DNA of 64,000 nucleotides from NCBI RefSeq assembly GCF_018417535.1, contig NZ_CP070977.1:2852001-2916000 (forward strand), written 5' to 3'. The notes under the pieces are model-generated. The model was not told the origin of the DNA, did no database searches, and saw only the letters and a program-made list of their open reading frames with translations. Within the stretch, counting starts at the first letter, position 1. Each line of letters opens with the position of its first letter. The DNA is from Burkholderia pyrrocinia (lineage in GTDB: Bacteria > Pseudomonadota > Gammaproteobacteria > Burkholderiales > Burkholderiaceae). Positions 1-9,855 of the stretch are shown one piece after another. The translations under genes were made by a program, and so were the position numbers.

Positions 1-1
1 C

Positions 2-301
2 CTGCGCGGCAAGGAAGTGAAGCTGCTCGACACGATCGATACGTATTACGAGCTGGTCGATCGTCGCGTACCGAACCACGGTGAATTGCTGGACGAACTG
101 AAGAAGCGCAAGATCCTGATCGACGGCGCGCGCGACGACCTGCTGCTGCAGATCTTCACCGAGAACCAGATCGGGCCGATCTTCTTCGAGATCATCCAGC
201 GCAAGGGCAACCAGGGCTTCGGCGAAGGCAACTTCAAGGCGCTGTTCGAATCGATCGAGCTTGACCAGATCCGCCGCGGCGTCGTGCAGGACAAGGCCTG
301 A
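2..301 (+). CDS. hpd: 4-hydroxyphenylpyruvate dioxygenase, C-terminal end (partial)
   Basis: The open frame runs in from the left edge and stops at TGA. It gives the last 99 residues of a 4-hydroxyphenylpyruvate dioxygenase, the non-haem iron enzyme that makes homogentisate in tyrosine and phenylalanine degradation. The C-terminal signature is clear: [19 protein letters not shown], then the glycine-rich turn QGFGEGNF and the end helix [20 protein letters not shown] contains the last iron-ligand glutamate in this family. The 5' part lies outside the window. A strong terminator follows 60 bases downstream. Confidence 0.93.
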   Translation: MRGKEVKLLDTIDTYYELVDRRVPNHGELLDELKKRKILIDGARDDLLLQIFTENQIGPIFFEIIQRKGNQGFGEGNFKALFESIELDQIRRGVVQDKA

Positions 302-363
302 CGGATCCGGTGCGCGGCGGCACGGGGCAACCGGGCCGGCCGCACGATCCGGCGTCACAAAGA

Positions 364-398
364 AAAAGGGCGGGAATTCTTGGATTCCCGCCCTTTTT
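364..398. terminator. Bidirectional rho-independent terminator
   Basis: AAAAGGGCGGGAAT and ATTCCCGCCCTTTTT are perfect complementary arms around a six-base loop, with A and T tracts on the outside. It can end hpd transcription on the plus strand and the small minus-strand gene at 434-628. Confidence 0.9.
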
Positions 399-433
399 GC
401 ATTCCGGCGCGGCCCGCAGGCCGCGCGACCGGA

Positions 434-628
434 TCAACGCGCGTTCGCCTTCGACTCGACGGCGCGCTCGGCCGACGGCTGCGCGACGGCGTCCTGGGCC
501 GGCACGATCTGAAGCATCTGCGCGCCGGCTGCCGCCAGTGCGCTCGCGCCTTGCGCGCGCACCGGGCCGGTCATCGCGAAAAACGCGGCGGACACGATCA
601 GGAAACTCTGGATATGACGTGTGTTCAT
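434..628 (-). CDS. Small exported alanine-rich protein of unknown function
   Basis: This 64-residue protein begins MNTRHIQSFLIVSAAFFAMTG and has a classical signal peptide (charged start, hydrophobic core, likely cut after VRAQG). The mature part is only about 40 residues, alanine and glutamine rich, with no known domain. I chose the ATG at 628 rather than upstream ATGs because AGGAGGTG sits six bases before it and the signal peptide starts there. It converges on hpd and shares the terminator at 364-398. Small exported proteins of this kind are common in Burkholderia, and I cannot assign a function. Confidence 0.6.
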   Translation of the reverse strand: MNTRHIQSFLIVSAAFFAMTGPVRAQGASALAAAGAQMLQIVPAQDAVAQPSAERAVESKANAR

Positions 629-946
629 TGCACCTCCTGTAAAACTGCCGGCGCCTCTCCGATTGCATCGAAACGAACCGACGCGGCCGGGCACCTCCGG
701 CAGGCCGACAAGATTAACGGTATTTGCCGGGAGATCGAGCCGGCTTTACACGCTTTTACATGATGTAACGCATCATCCAGCCCTTTTTCCCCCGTGCGCC
801 GCCGCATTCCGGCCGACGGGCGGCGGGTTTGCCCCAGTGCTACCATCACTTAAAACCGGCCAATATGCCGGCCACTGCCGACGCGTTCACAAGACGCCGG
901 AGCAGTCGAGTTTTGGTGATCCCAAACTGGGTGGAGGAGACTGTTA
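629..946. other. Divergent intergenic region, 318 bases
   Basis: This lies between the divergent starts of the small exported protein and iorAB. It holds a small inverted repeat, ATGATG-TAACG-CATCAT at 760-776, inside an AT-richer stretch that is a plausible promoter/operator, and the ribosome site GTGGAGGAGA just before the iorAB start. I see no gene in it. Confidence 0.4.
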
Positions 947-3900
947 ATGAATGCCCCGCTAGACGCAGGCCAACGCGCGTCGCTAGAAGCCGCGCTGAAG
1001 TCCGTCACGCTTGATGACAAATACACACTGGAACGCGGTCGCGCGTACATGAGCGGCATCCAGGCCCTCGTACGCCTGCCGATGCTCCAGCAGGAACGCG
1101 ACCGCGCCGCCGGTCTCAATACGGCCGGCTTCATCTCCGGCTATCGCGGTTCGCCGCTCGGCGGCCTCGATCTGTCGCTCTGGAAAGCCAAGCAGTACCT
1201 GGCGGCCCACCAGATCGTCTTCCAGCCCGGCATCAACGAAGATCTCGCCGCCACCGCCGTGTGGGGCTCGCAGCAGGTGAACCTGTATCCCGGCGCGAAG
1301 CACGACGGCGTGTTCGGCATGTGGTACGGCAAGGGCCCGGGCGTCGACCGCACCGGCGACGTGTTCAAGCACGCGAACTCGGCCGGCTCGTCGCAGCACG
1401 GCGGCGTGCTGGTGCTCGCCGGCGACGACCACGCGGCGAAATCGTCGACGCTCGCGCACCAGTCCGAGCACATCTTCAAGGCCTGCGGGCTGCCGGTACT
1501 GTTCCCGTCCAACGTGCAGGAATATCTCGATTTCGGCCTGCACGGCTGGGCGATGAGCCGCTACTCGGGCCTGTGGGTCGCGCTCAAGTGCGTGACGGAC
1601 GTCGTCGAATCGTCGGCGTCGGTCGACATCGACCCGCATCGCACCGAGATCGTGCTGCCGACCGACTTCATCCTGCCGGACGGCGGCCTGAACATCCGCT
1701 GGCCCGACCCGCCGCTCGTGCAGGAAGCGCGGCTGCTCGACTACAAGTGGTACGCGGCGCTCGCCTATGTGCGCGCGAACAAGCTCGACCGGATCGAGAT
1801 CGACTCGCCGAGCGCGCGCTTCGGGATCATGACCGGCGGCAAGGCGTACCTCGACGTGCGCCAGGCGCTGACCGATCTCGGCCTCGACGACGAAACCTGC
1901 GCGCGGATCGGCATCCGGCTCTACAAGGTCGGCTGCGTGTGGCCGCTCGAAGCGCAGGGTGCGCAGGCATTCGCGCGCGGCCTCGACGAAATCCTGGTGG
2001 TCGAGGAAAAGCGCCAGATCCTCGAATACGCGATCAAGGAAGAGCTGTACAACTGGCCCGACGGGCAACGGCCGCGCGTGTTCGGCAAGTTCGACGAGAA
2101 GGACGGCGCCGGCGGCGAATGGTCGGTGCCGATGGGCAACTGGCTGCTGCCCGCGCACTACGAACTGTCGCCCGCGATCATCGCGAAGGCGATCGCGACG
2201 CGCCTCGAGAAGTTCGAGCTGCCGTCCGACGTGCGCGCACGCATCGCCGCGCGGCTCGCGGTGATCAACGCGAAGGAAATGGCGCTCGCGAAGCCGCACG
2301 TGCAGACCGAGCGCAAGCCGTGGTTCTGCTCGGGCTGCCCGCACAACACGTCGACCAACGTGCCGGAAGGCTCGCGCGCGATCGCCGGCATCGGCTGCCA
2401 CTACATGACCGTGTGGATGGATCGCAGCACGAGCACCTTCAGCCAGATGGGCGGCGAAGGCGTGCCGTGGATCGGCCAGGCGCCGTTCACGGACGAGAAG
2501 CACGTGTTCGCGAACCTCGGCGACGGAACCTATTTCCACTCGGGCCTGCTGGCGGTGCGCGCGGCGATCTCGTCGAAGGCGAACATCACCTACAAGATCC
2601 TCTACAACGACGCGGTCGCGATGACGGGCGGCCAGCCGGTCGACGGCGTGCTGACGGTGCCGCAGATCACGCACCAGCTCGCGTCCGAAGGCGCGAAGAA
2701 GATCGTGATCGTCACCGACGAGCCGGAGAAGTACGACAGCCAGAAGGCGCTGCTCGCGCCGGGCGTGACGATCCATCACCGCGACCAGCTCGACGACGTG
2801 CAGCGCGAGCTGCGCGAGATCGCCGGCACGACGATCCTGATCTACGACCAGACCTGCGCGACCGAGAAGCGCCGCCGCCGCAAGCGCGGCACCTATCCGG
2901 ACCCGGCGAAGCGCGTCGTGATCAACGAAGCGGTGTGCGAAGGCTGCGGCGACTGCTCGGTGCAGTCGAACTGCCTGTCGGTCGAGCCGCTGGAAACCGA
3001 GTTCGGCACGAAGCGCCAGATCAACCAGTCGAGCTGCAACAAGGACTTCTCGTGCGTGAAGGGCTTCTGCCCGAGCTTCGTCACGGTCGAGGGCGGCCAG
3101 TTGAAGAAGCCGAAGGCGGTTTCGGTCGACGGCAATGCGCTGCCGCCGATCCCGGAACCCACGCTGCCGGACATCGACCGCGCGTACGGCGTGCTCGTCA
3201 CGGGTGTAGGCGGCACGGGCGTCGTCACGATCGGCGCGCTGCTCGGGATGGCCGCGCACCTCGAGAACAAGGGCGTGACCGTGCTCGACGTCACCGGCCT
3301 CGCGCAGAAGGGCGGCGCCGTGATGAGCCACGTGCAGATCTCGCACGCGCCGACCGACATCCACGCGACGCGGATCGCGATGGGCGAAGCCGACCTCGTG
3401 ATCGGCTGCGACGCGATCGTCACGGCGGGCGACGAGTGCACGTCGCGGATGCGGCACGACACGACGCGCGTGGTCGTCAACAGCGCGCAAACGCCGACCG
3501 CCGAGTTCATCAAGAACCCGAACTGGACGTTCCCCGGCGTATCCGCGGAGAACGACATCCGCGCGGCGGCAGGCGTTGCCGTCGATTTCATCGACGCGAA
3601 CCGCTTCGCGGTCGCGCTGCTCGGCGACGCGATCTACACGAACCCGTTCGTGCTCGGCTACGCGTGGCAGAAAGGCTGGCTGCCGCTCACGCTCGCGTCG
3701 CTCGAACGCGCGATCGAGCTGAACGCGGTGTCGGTCGAGAAGAACCGCGCGGCCTTCGACTGGGGCCGGCGCGCCGCGTACGACCTGGCAAGCGTGAAGC
3801 ACGCCGCGGCCGGCGATGCGCGCTCCGCGCAAGGCGCCACGGTGATCGCGCTGCACACGAAGAAGGCGGTCGACGCACTGATCGCGAAGCGCGTGGAATT

Positions 3901-4537
3901 CCTCACCGCGTACCAGAACGCCGCGTACGCATCGCGCTATGCGGCGTTCGTCGACAAGGTGCGCGCGGCCGAGCGCGCGCTGGCGGACGGCGACACGGTG
4001 CAGGAGCAACTGACCGAAGCGGTCGCGCGCAACCTGTTCAAGCTGATGGCCTACAAGGACGAATACGAGGTCGCGCGGCTGCAGTCCGATCCCGCATTCC
4101 TCGCACGTTTGTCCGCGCAGTTCGAAGGCGACTGGAAGCTGAAATTCCACCTCGCGCCGCCGCTGTTCGCGAAGACGGACGCGCACGGCCATCTCGTGAA
4201 GAAGGCGTACGGCCCGTGGATGATGTCGGCGTTCCGGCTGCTCGCGAAGGCGAAGTTCCTGCGCGGCACGGGGCTCGACCCGTTCGGTCGCACCGGGGAG
4301 CGCCGCACCGAGCGCGCGCTGATCGGCGAGTACGAAGCGCTGATCGACGAGGTGACGGCCAAGCTGAACGCGGCCAACCGCCCGCTCGCACTCGAGCTCG
4401 CGGCGCTGCCGGACGGCATTCGCGGCTACGGCCACGTGAAGGAGAACAACCTGCGCGCGGTACGCCAGAAGTGGAACACGCTGCTCACGAAGTGGCGTTC
4501 GCCGGCGGGCGGCCAGTCGCATCAGCAGGTCGCGTAA
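947..4537 (+). CDS. Indolepyruvate ferredoxin oxidoreductase, alpha and beta subunits fused
   Basis: This 1196-residue enzyme oxidatively decarboxylates indolepyruvate and other aryl pyruvates to acyl-CoA, using thiamine diphosphate and Fe-S clusters. The order is IorA-like pyrimidine- and TPP-binding regions (GYRGSPLGG near the start, GIGCHYMT and GDGTYFHSG in the middle), a ferredoxin-like cysteine segment (CEGCGDC, then CNKDFSCVKGFC), a gamma-type domain starting GVLVTGVGGTGVVTIG, and a long C-terminal part. Archaea encode alpha and beta as separate chains, while the single long chain is usual in Proteobacteria. The start is set by GGAGGAG eight bases upstream. Lying next to hpd, it fits aromatic amino acid catabolism. 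The long antisense frame across it is a codon-usage shadow. Confidence 0.95.
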   Translation: MNAPLDAGQRASLEAALKSVTLDDKYTLERGRAYMSGIQALVRLPMLQQERDRAAGLNTAGFISGYRGSPLGGLDLSLWKAKQYLAAHQIVFQPGINEDLAATAVWGSQQVNLYPGAKHDGVFGMWYGKGPGVDRTGDVFKHANSAGSSQHGGVLVLAGDDHAAKSSTLAHQSEHIFKACGLPVLFPSNVQEYLDFGLHGWAMSRYSGLWVALKCVTDVVESSASVDIDPHRTEIVLPTDFILPDGGLNIRWPDPPLVQEARLLDYKWYAALAYVRANKLDRIEIDSPSARFGIMTGGKAYLDVRQALTDLGLDDETCARIGIRLYKVGCVWPLEAQGAQAFARGLDEILVVEEKRQILEYAIKEELYNWPDGQRPRVFGKFDEKDGAGGEWSVPMGNWLLPAHYELSPAIIAKAIATRLEKFELPSDVRARIAARLAVINAKEMALAKPHVQTERKPWFCSGCPHNTSTNVPEGSRAIAGIGCHYMTVWMDRSTSTFSQMGGEGVPWIGQAPFTDEKHVFANLGDGTYFHSGLLAVRAAISSKANITYKILYNDAVAMTGGQPVDGVLTVPQITHQLASEGAKKIVIVTDEPEKYDSQKALLAPGVTIHHRDQLDDVQRELREIAGTTILIYDQTCATEKRRRRKRGTYPDPAKRVVINEAVCEGCGDCSVQSNCLSVEPLETEFGTKRQINQSSCNKDFSCVKGFCPSFVTVEGGQLKKPKAVSVDGNALPPIPEPTLPDIDRAYGVLVTGVGGTGVVTIGALLGMAAHLENKGVTVLDVTGLAQKGGAVMSHVQISHAPTDIHATRIAMGEADLVIGCDAIVTAGDECTSRMRHDTTRVVVNSAQTPTAEFIKNPNWTFPGVSAENDIRAAAGVAVDFIDANRFAVALLGDAIYTNPFVLGYAWQKGWLPLTLASLERAIELNAVSVEKNRAAFDWGRRAAYDLASVKHAAAGDARSAQGATVIALHTKKAVDALIAKRVEFLTAYQNAAYASRYAAFVDKVRAAERALADGDTVQEQLTEAVARNLFKLMAYKDEYEVARLQSDPAFLARLSAQFEGDWKLKFHLAPPLFAKTDAHGHLVKKAYGPWMMSAFRLLAKAKFLRGTGLDPFGRTGERRTERALIGEYEALIDEVTAKLNAANRPLALELAALPDGIRGYGHVKENNLRAVRQKWNTLLTKWRSPAGGQSHQQVA

Positions 4538-4596
4538 CGGCACGCGGCGGGTATTCGCAGCTCGGACGCCCGCCCGCGCCGGCAGCGGTTCACGAT

Positions 4597-4635
4597 AAAA
4601 AAACGCCACGGAACGCGGGTTCCGTGGCGTTTTTC
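4597..4635. terminator. Bidirectional terminator between iorAB and maeB
   Basis: AAAAACGCCACGGAAC and GTTCCGTGGCGTTTTT form a long GC-rich stem with A and T tracts outside. It lies between two convergent genes and can serve both. Confidence 0.92.
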
Positions 4636-4675
4636 ATTGCGCCGCGCCTGAAGCGCGGCACACGCAGGCGCGAAC

Positions 4676-6946
4676 TTACTTCGTGTTCACGTTCGCGGCG
4701 GCGACGGCCGTCATGTTGATGATCCGGCGCACGGTCGCGGCCGGCGTCAGGATGTGGACCGGCTGCGCGGCGCCGAGCAGGAACGGGCCGACCGTCACGC
4801 CTTCGCCGCCGACCATCTTCAGCAGGTTGTACGCGATGTTCGCGGCTTCGACGTTCGGCATGATCAGCAGGTTCGCTTCGCCCGACAGCGTCGTGCCCGG
4901 GAAGGCCTGCTTGCGGATCACTTCCGACAGCGCTGCGTCGCCGTGCATTTCGCCGTCGACTTCCAGGTTCGGCGCACGTTCGACGATCAGCTTGCGGGCC
5001 TCGGCCATCCGGCGCGACGACGACGACGGCGCACTGCCGAAGTTCGAGTTCGACAGCAGCGCAGCCTTCGGCGCGATGCCGAAGCGCTCGATCTCGGCCG
5101 CGGCCTGGATCGTCATGTCGGCGAGCTGTTCGGCGCTCGGCTGCTCGTTCACGTACGTGTCGCACAGGAACAGGTTGCGGCCCGGCAGCATCAGCAGGTT
5201 CATCGCCGCGAAATGCTCGGCGCCCTGCGCACGGCCCAGCACCTGCTCGATGAACTTCAGGTGGCTGTGGAACGTGTCGATCATCCCGCAGATCATCCCG
5301 TCCGCATCGCCCAGGTGCACGAGCATCGCGCCGATCAGCGTGTTGAACTTGCGCATCGCGGCCTTCGCGACTTCCGGCGTCACGCCGTCGCGCGCAGCGA
5401 TGTCGTGGTACGCCTGCCAGTAGCGGTGGTAGCGCGTGTCGTCTTCCGGATTGACGATTTCGAAATCGACACCGGCCTTCAGCTTCGAGCCGATCTTCGC
5501 GAGGCGCATCTCGACGACCGACGGACGGCCGACGATGATCGGCTGCGCGATCTTTTCCTGCAGCACGAACTGCGCGGCGCGCAGCACGCGCTCGTCCTCG
5601 CCCTCGGCGAACACGACGCGGGCCTGCTTCTTCTTCGCGGTCGCGAACACCGGGCGCATCACCATGCCGGTGCGGTAGACGGTCGCGCCGAGCTGCTCGC
5701 GGTACGCGTCCATGTCCTGGATCGGACGCGTCGCGACGCCCGAATCCATCGCAGCCTGCGCGACGGCCGGCGCGATCTTGATGATCAGGCGCGGGTCGAA
5801 CGGCTTCGGAATCAGGTAGTCCGGCCCGAATTCGAGCGAGTGGCCTTCATACGCCTTCGCGACTTCCTCGCTCTGGTCGGTTTCCTGGGCCAGCTCGGCG
5901 ATCGCGCGCACGCACGCGAGCTTCATTTCTTCCGTGATCGTCGTCGCGCCGACGTCGAGCGCGCCGCGGAAGATGAACGGGAAGCACAGCACGTTGTTGA
6001 CCTGGTTCGGGTAGTCCGAACGGCCGGTCGCGACGATCGCGTCCGGGCGCACGGCCTTCGCGTCTTCCGGGCGGATTTCCGGTTCCGGGTTCGCGAGCGC
6101 CAGGATCAGCGGCCGGTCGCCCATCGTCTTGACCATGTCCTGCTTCAGCACGCCCGCGCTCGAGCAGCCGAGGAACACGTCCGCGCCGACGATCGCGTCG
6201 GCGAGCGTACGCGCGTCGGTGGTCGCCGCATAGCGCTGCTTCGACGGATCGAGATTGCCGCGCCCTTCGTAGATCACGCCCTTCGAATCGGCGACGAGGA
6301 TGTTCGACTTCGTCAGGCCGAGATTCACCAGCAGGTCCAGACACGCGATGGCCGCAGCGCCGGCGCCCGAGCACACGAGCTTCACTTCGGACAGCTTCTT
6401 GCCGACGACCTTCAGGCCGTTCAGGATCGCGGCCGACGCGATGATCGCGGTGCCGTGCTGGTCATCGTGGAAGACGGGGATCTTCATGCGCTCGCGCAGC
6501 TTCTGCTCGATGTAGAAGCATTCCGGCGCCTTGATGTCCTCGAGGTTGATGCCGCCGAGCGTCGGCTCGAGCATCGCGATCGCATCGACGAGCTTGTCGG
6601 GGTCGGACTCCGACAGTTCGATGTCGAACACGTCGATGCCCGCGAACTTCTTGAAGAGGCAGCCCTTGCCCTCCATCACCGGCTTCGCGGCGAGCGGGCC
6701 GATGTTGCCGAGACCGAGCACGGCCGTGCCGTTCGTGATGACGCCGACGAGGTTGCCGCGCGACGTGTACTTCTGCGCGTCGAGCGGATCGGCGTGGATC
6801 GCCTCGCACGCAGCGGCGACGCCCGGCGAATACGCGAGCGACAGGTCGAGCTGGTTCGACAGCGGCTTGGTGGGGGTGACCGAAATCTTGCCGGGTTTCG
6901 GGTTCAGGTGATAAGCGAGAGCGGCCTGCTTCAGTTGTTCGTCCAT
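4676..6946 (-). CDS. maeB: NADP-dependent malic enzyme with phosphotransacetylase-like domain
   Basis: This 756-residue protein converts malate to pyruvate, CO2 and NADPH, linking the TCA cycle to gluconeogenesis and NADPH supply. The N-terminal malic domain shows [21 protein letters not shown] and [11 protein letters not shown]. The NAD(P)-binding part shows [13 protein letters not shown]. The C-terminal third is the phosphate acetyltransferase-like domain of the long MaeB class ([22 protein letters not shown]), which usually binds acetyl-CoA as a regulator rather than catalysing. The length is normal for the family. It converges with iorAB and diverges from pyrE. Confidence 0.96.
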   Translation of the reverse strand: MDEQLKQAALAYHLNPKPGKISVTPTKPLSNQLDLSLAYSPGVAAACEAIHADPLDAQKYTSRGNLVGVITNGTAVLGLGNIGPLAAKPVMEGKGCLFKKFAGIDVFDIELSESDPDKLVDAIAMLEPTLGGINLEDIKAPECFYIEQKLRERMKIPVFHDDQHGTAIIASAAILNGLKVVGKKLSEVKLVCSGAGAAAIACLDLLVNLGLTKSNILVADSKGVIYEGRGNLDPSKQRYAATTDARTLADAIVGADVFLGCSSAGVLKQDMVKTMGDRPLILALANPEPEIRPEDAKAVRPDAIVATGRSDYPNQVNNVLCFPFIFRGALDVGATTITEEMKLACVRAIAELAQETDQSEEVAKAYEGHSLEFGPDYLIPKPFDPRLIIKIAPAVAQAAMDSGVATRPIQDMDAYREQLGATVYRTGMVMRPVFATAKKKQARVVFAEGEDERVLRAAQFVLQEKIAQPIIVGRPSVVEMRLAKIGSKLKAGVDFEIVNPEDDTRYHRYWQAYHDIAARDGVTPEVAKAAMRKFNTLIGAMLVHLGDADGMICGMIDTFHSHLKFIEQVLGRAQGAEHFAAMNLLMLPGRNLFLCDTYVNEQPSAEQLADMTIQAAAEIERFGIAPKAALLSNSNFGSAPSSSSRRMAEARKLIVERAPNLEVDGEMHGDAALSEVIRKQAFPGTTLSGEANLLIMPNVEAANIAYNLLKMVGGEGVTVGPFLLGAAQPVHILTPAATVRRIINMTAVAAANVNTK

Positions 6947-7406
6947 GATTGACCTGCGAGAGACATGCGAAATTTTGACGGTTCAGTACACAGCACCTTG
7001 GGCCGCGTCTGCCTGAATCGAGGGGATGGTCGACTGCGAGACGGCACGCGACGCGCCGGGTGGGCACGCCATCGAACCTTGGCGGGTGGCAAGAGGAAAG
7101 TACAAAGTACTGAACGATTTCTAAGGGTCGCCTAGTGTACACCCCGCGCATGACACATGTTGGTGCAGCGCGGCATCCCCGGCATCGGCACGCGAGCGGT
7201 CCGCCCCCGCTTGTTTCACCGGTGGTGAGCCGCATCGCGAACCTGCGCGAATTCCGCCGAAAACCGGCCTGAATCGGGTAAAATGTCGGGCTACGCGCGC
7301 AGCGATGCGATTGGTCCTCCGATCGCGCCCCGGCCCTCTGGGCAGGTTCCCCTTGCTGCGCCACCGGGCCCGCGCCCGCTCCTCGCTCAACACCCAAGGA
7401 ATGCCC
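6947..7406. promoter_or_regulatory. Divergent maeB/pyrE control region
   Basis: These 460 bases separate two divergent genes. GTTCAGTAC occurs at 6981-6989 and its exact reverse complement, GTACTGAAC, at 7107-7115, so the same nonamer points in opposite directions about 118 bases apart. These could be paired binding sites for a regulator of maeB. AAGGA at 7396-7400 is the ribosome site that favours the pyrE start at 7407. No gene is evident. Confidence 0.4.
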
Positions 7407-8093
7407 ATGACAGGCTACGATCGTCAGTCGATCTCGGATACGACCGCCAAAATGCTGCTCGAAGTGCAGGCGGTGCACTTCAACGCCGAAAAACCCTTCG
7501 TCTTCACGTCGGGCTGGGCAAGCCCCGTTTATATCGACTGCCGCAAGCTGATCTCGTATCCGCGTGTGCGCCGCGGCCTGATGGAAATGGCGGAAACGAC
7601 GATCCTGCGCGACATCGGTTTCGAGCAGATCGACGCGGTGGCGGGCGGCGAAACGGCCGGCATCCCGTTCGCGGCGTGGATCGCGGACCGGATGATGGTG
7701 CCGATGCAGTACGTGCGCAAGAAACCGAAGGGTTTCGGCCGCAACGCGCAGATCGAAGGCCATCTGGAAGAAGGCTCGCGCGTGCTGCTGGTGGAAGACC
7801 TGACGACCGACAGCCGCAGCAAGATCAACTTCATCAACGCGCTGCGCACCGCGGGCGCGACGGTGAACCACTGCTTCGTGCTGTTCCACTACAACATCTT
7901 CAAGGAAAGCGTGTCGGTCCTGAAGGACATCGACGTCGACCTGCACGCGCTGGCGACGTGGTGGGACGTGCTGCGCATCGCGAAGGCATCGGGCTACTTC
8001 GAGACGAAGACGCTCGACGAAGTCGAGAAGTTCCTGCACGCGCCGGCCGAGTGGTCGGCCGCGCACGGCGGCGCGACGGGCGCCCAGGAGTGA
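7407..8093 (+). CDS. pyrE: Orotate phosphoribosyltransferase
   Basis: It transfers orotate to phosphoribosyl pyrophosphate to give OMP in pyrimidine synthesis. The protein is 228 residues. It begins [20 protein letters not shown], and [18 protein letters not shown] is the typical substrate-loop region. The PRPP-binding motif is [15 protein letters not shown] chose the ATG at 7407 because AAGGA sits six bases before it. The ATG at 7401 abuts that site, and upstream in-frame starts encode an arginine-rich, non-homologous extension. A terminator follows. Confidence 0.95.
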   Translation: MTGYDRQSISDTTAKMLLEVQAVHFNAEKPFVFTSGWASPVYIDCRKLISYPRVRRGLMEMAETTILRDIGFEQIDAVAGGETAGIPFAAWIADRMMVPMQYVRKKPKGFGRNAQIEGHLEEGSRVLLVEDLTTDSRSKINFINALRTAGATVNHCFVLFHYNIFKESVSVLKDIDVDLHALATWWDVLRIAKASGYFETKTLDEVEKFLHAPAEWSAAHGGATGAQE

Positions 8094-8130
8094 CGCCGCG
8101 CCGGCACGCATGCCGGCGCCCTGGCTGAAC

Positions 8131-8164
8131 AAGCCGCCTGCTTCACCGCAGGCGGCTTTTTTTC
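8131..8164 (+). terminator. pyrE terminator
   Basis: AAGCCGCCTGC pairs with GCAGGCGGCTT around a short loop, followed by a run of T. It sits 38 bases after the pyrE stop. Confidence 0.92.
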
Positions 8165-8333
8165 GTCCCTCGTCCCGCGCAGGAACCGGTCGCGACCGCG
8201 GGTCGCGGTGTGCATCGCTCATCGAACCCTAATGCTAGACTTGATCCATCGTCGCCATCAGCGACGCGGGCAACGCACAACGCCAACAACGCCGGGAGCA
8301 TCGGCCCGGCCCACGTGACGGGAGAAGCGCCAT

Positions 8334-8927
8334 ATGCGTGTGGATCGCCGGATCACTCCGCCTGCGCCATCGGGTCGCCCGTCTCCGTTCCTCGCCCTCC
8401 TCCTTTGCAGCGCCGTCTTCGCGGCGCTGCCCGCGCATCCGGAAGGCCCGTTCACCGTGTCGAGCGACGACCTGACGCCCGGCGGGCGCGTCCGCGCCGC
8501 GAACGTGTTCGATCGCGGCGACTGCAAGGGCGCGAACCGCTCGCCGCAACTCAGCTGGCACAACCCGCCGCCCGGCACGCGCGGCTACGCGGTCACGATC
8601 TTCGATCCCGACGCGCCCGGGCACGGCTGGTGGCACTGGGCCGTGGCGGTCATCCCGGCCACGGTCACGAGCCTGCCCGCCGACGCGAGCGCGTCCGGCT
8701 TCCTGCGGCGCATCGGCGCGAGCGAGGCGCGCAACGATTTCGGGATCGACGGCTACGGCGGCCCGTGCCCGCCGCCCGGCAAGCCGCATCGCTACGTGAT
8801 CACCGTCTACGCGCTGAAGGGCAGCGACCTGCGCGTCGCGCAGGGCCGCCCCGCGCCGATGTTCGAGCACGAGATCGGCACGCTCGCGATCGGCACCGCG
8901 CAATTCACCGTCAGCTACGGGCAGTGA
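8334..8927 (+). CDS. YbhB/YbcL (PEBP, Raf kinase inhibitor-like) family protein, exported
   Basis: This 197-residue protein of the phosphatidylethanolamine-binding family starts with an arginine/proline-rich segment and a hydrophobic stretch (FLALLLCSAVFAALPA) that looks like a signal peptide, so a periplasmic location is likely. Family motifs are present: FDPDAPGHGWWHW (ligand-pocket DPDAP) and YGGPCPPPGKPHRY. The bacterial role of these proteins is not firmly known. A GGGAGAAG ribosome site precedes the ATG. It appears to be a stand-alone gene between pyrE and a flavodoxin-like gene. Confidence 0.88.
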   Translation: MRVDRRITPPAPSGRPSPFLALLLCSAVFAALPAHPEGPFTVSSDDLTPGGRVRAANVFDRGDCKGANRSPQLSWHNPPPGTRGYAVTIFDPDAPGHGWWHWAVAVIPATVTSLPADASASGFLRRIGASEARNDFGIDGYGGPCPPPGKPHRYVITVYALKGSDLRVAQGRPAPMFEHEIGTLAIGTAQFTVSYGQ

Positions 8928-9127
8928 CGGACGCCGCGCCGCGATTGCCGGCCACAGTGAATTTCAGTGCGCCGCATGCGCGCGTTTTCCCGTCATTTCG
9001 GCTTGCTAGACTCGTCGTCACCGGTCGCGGCCCCACACGCCGCGCATCGGTCGCGCCGCCCGCCGGCGACGCGTGACGCGGCAGGCCGCTGCGGCCGCCG
9101 TTCCCGTCCCTTTCCGGAGAACGCTTC

Positions 9128-9700
9128 ATGTCGAACATCGTCATCGTCTATCACAGCGGCTACGGTCACACGCAGAAACTGGCCGAGGCCGTTCACGCGG
9201 GCGCGCAGGACGCCGGCGCGACCGTACGCCTGATCGCCGTCGGCGACCTCGACGACGCGGGCTGGGCCGCCCTCGACGCGGCCGACGCGATCGTCTTCGG
9301 CGCGCCGACCTACATGGGCGGCCCGTCGGCACAGTTCAAGCAGTTTGCCGACGCGACGTCGAAAGCGTGGTTCACGCAGAAGTGGAAAGACAAGATCGCC
9401 GCGGGCTTCACGAACTCCGCGACGATGAACGGCGACAAGTTCTCGACGATTCAATATTTCGTCACGCTGTCGATGCAGCATGGGATGGTGTGGGTCGGCA
9501 CGAGCCTGATGCCGGCCAACTCGAAGGCGGCCACGCGCAACGACATCAACTACCTCGGCGGCTCCACGGGCCTGCTCGCGCAGTCGCCGGCGGATGCGAC
9601 GCCCGACGAGGGCCCGCTGCCGGGCGACCTCGAGACCGGGAAGGCATTTGGCCGGCGCGTCGCCGAAGCGACGGCACGCTGGGTTGCCGGCAGCCGCTGA
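9128..9700 (+). CDS. Flavodoxin-fold NAD(P)H-dependent oxidoreductase
   Basis: This 190-residue protein starts with the flavodoxin-fold strand and phosphate loop, IVIVYHSGYGHTQKLAEAV, followed by the second FMN-loop signature AIVFGAPTYMGGPSAQFKQF. It resembles the WrbA/NADPH-dependent FMN reductase group, which reduces quinones or flavins in the cytoplasm. The exact substrate cannot be told. CCGGAGAACG places a ribosome site just upstream. A terminator follows the stop by about 40 bases, so it looks monocistronic. Confidence 0.88.
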   Translation: MSNIVIVYHSGYGHTQKLAEAVHAGAQDAGATVRLIAVGDLDDAGWAALDAADAIVFGAPTYMGGPSAQFKQFADATSKAWFTQKWKDKIAAGFTNSATMNGDKFSTIQYFVTLSMQHGMVWVGTSLMPANSKAATRNDINYLGGSTGLLAQSPADATPDEGPLPGDLETGKAFGRRVAEATARWVAGSR

Positions 9701-9742
9701 GCCGGCCCCGGGCGCCCGCGCCGGCGGGCGTCAAAGGGACAC

Positions 9743-9770
9743 AAGACGGCCCGCCGGCCGTCTTTTTTTC
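9743..9770 (+). terminator. Terminator after the flavodoxin-like gene
   Basis: AAGACGGCC and GGCCGTCTT pair around CGCC and are followed by a T run. Confidence 0.88.
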
Positions 9771-9855
9771 GCCCCGCGCGGTGCAGGCCCGCCGGATGAC
9801 GTCTTAAAATGGCGGTTTCCGGGCGCGGGCCCCCGTTTCATTCAGTGAGAGCGAA

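Noticed and set aside
983..4609. A 1208-residue minus-strand open frame across iorAB
   Set aside because: It is arginine/histidine/valine-rich, has no motifs and mirrors the GC-rich codon usage of the real plus-strand gene.
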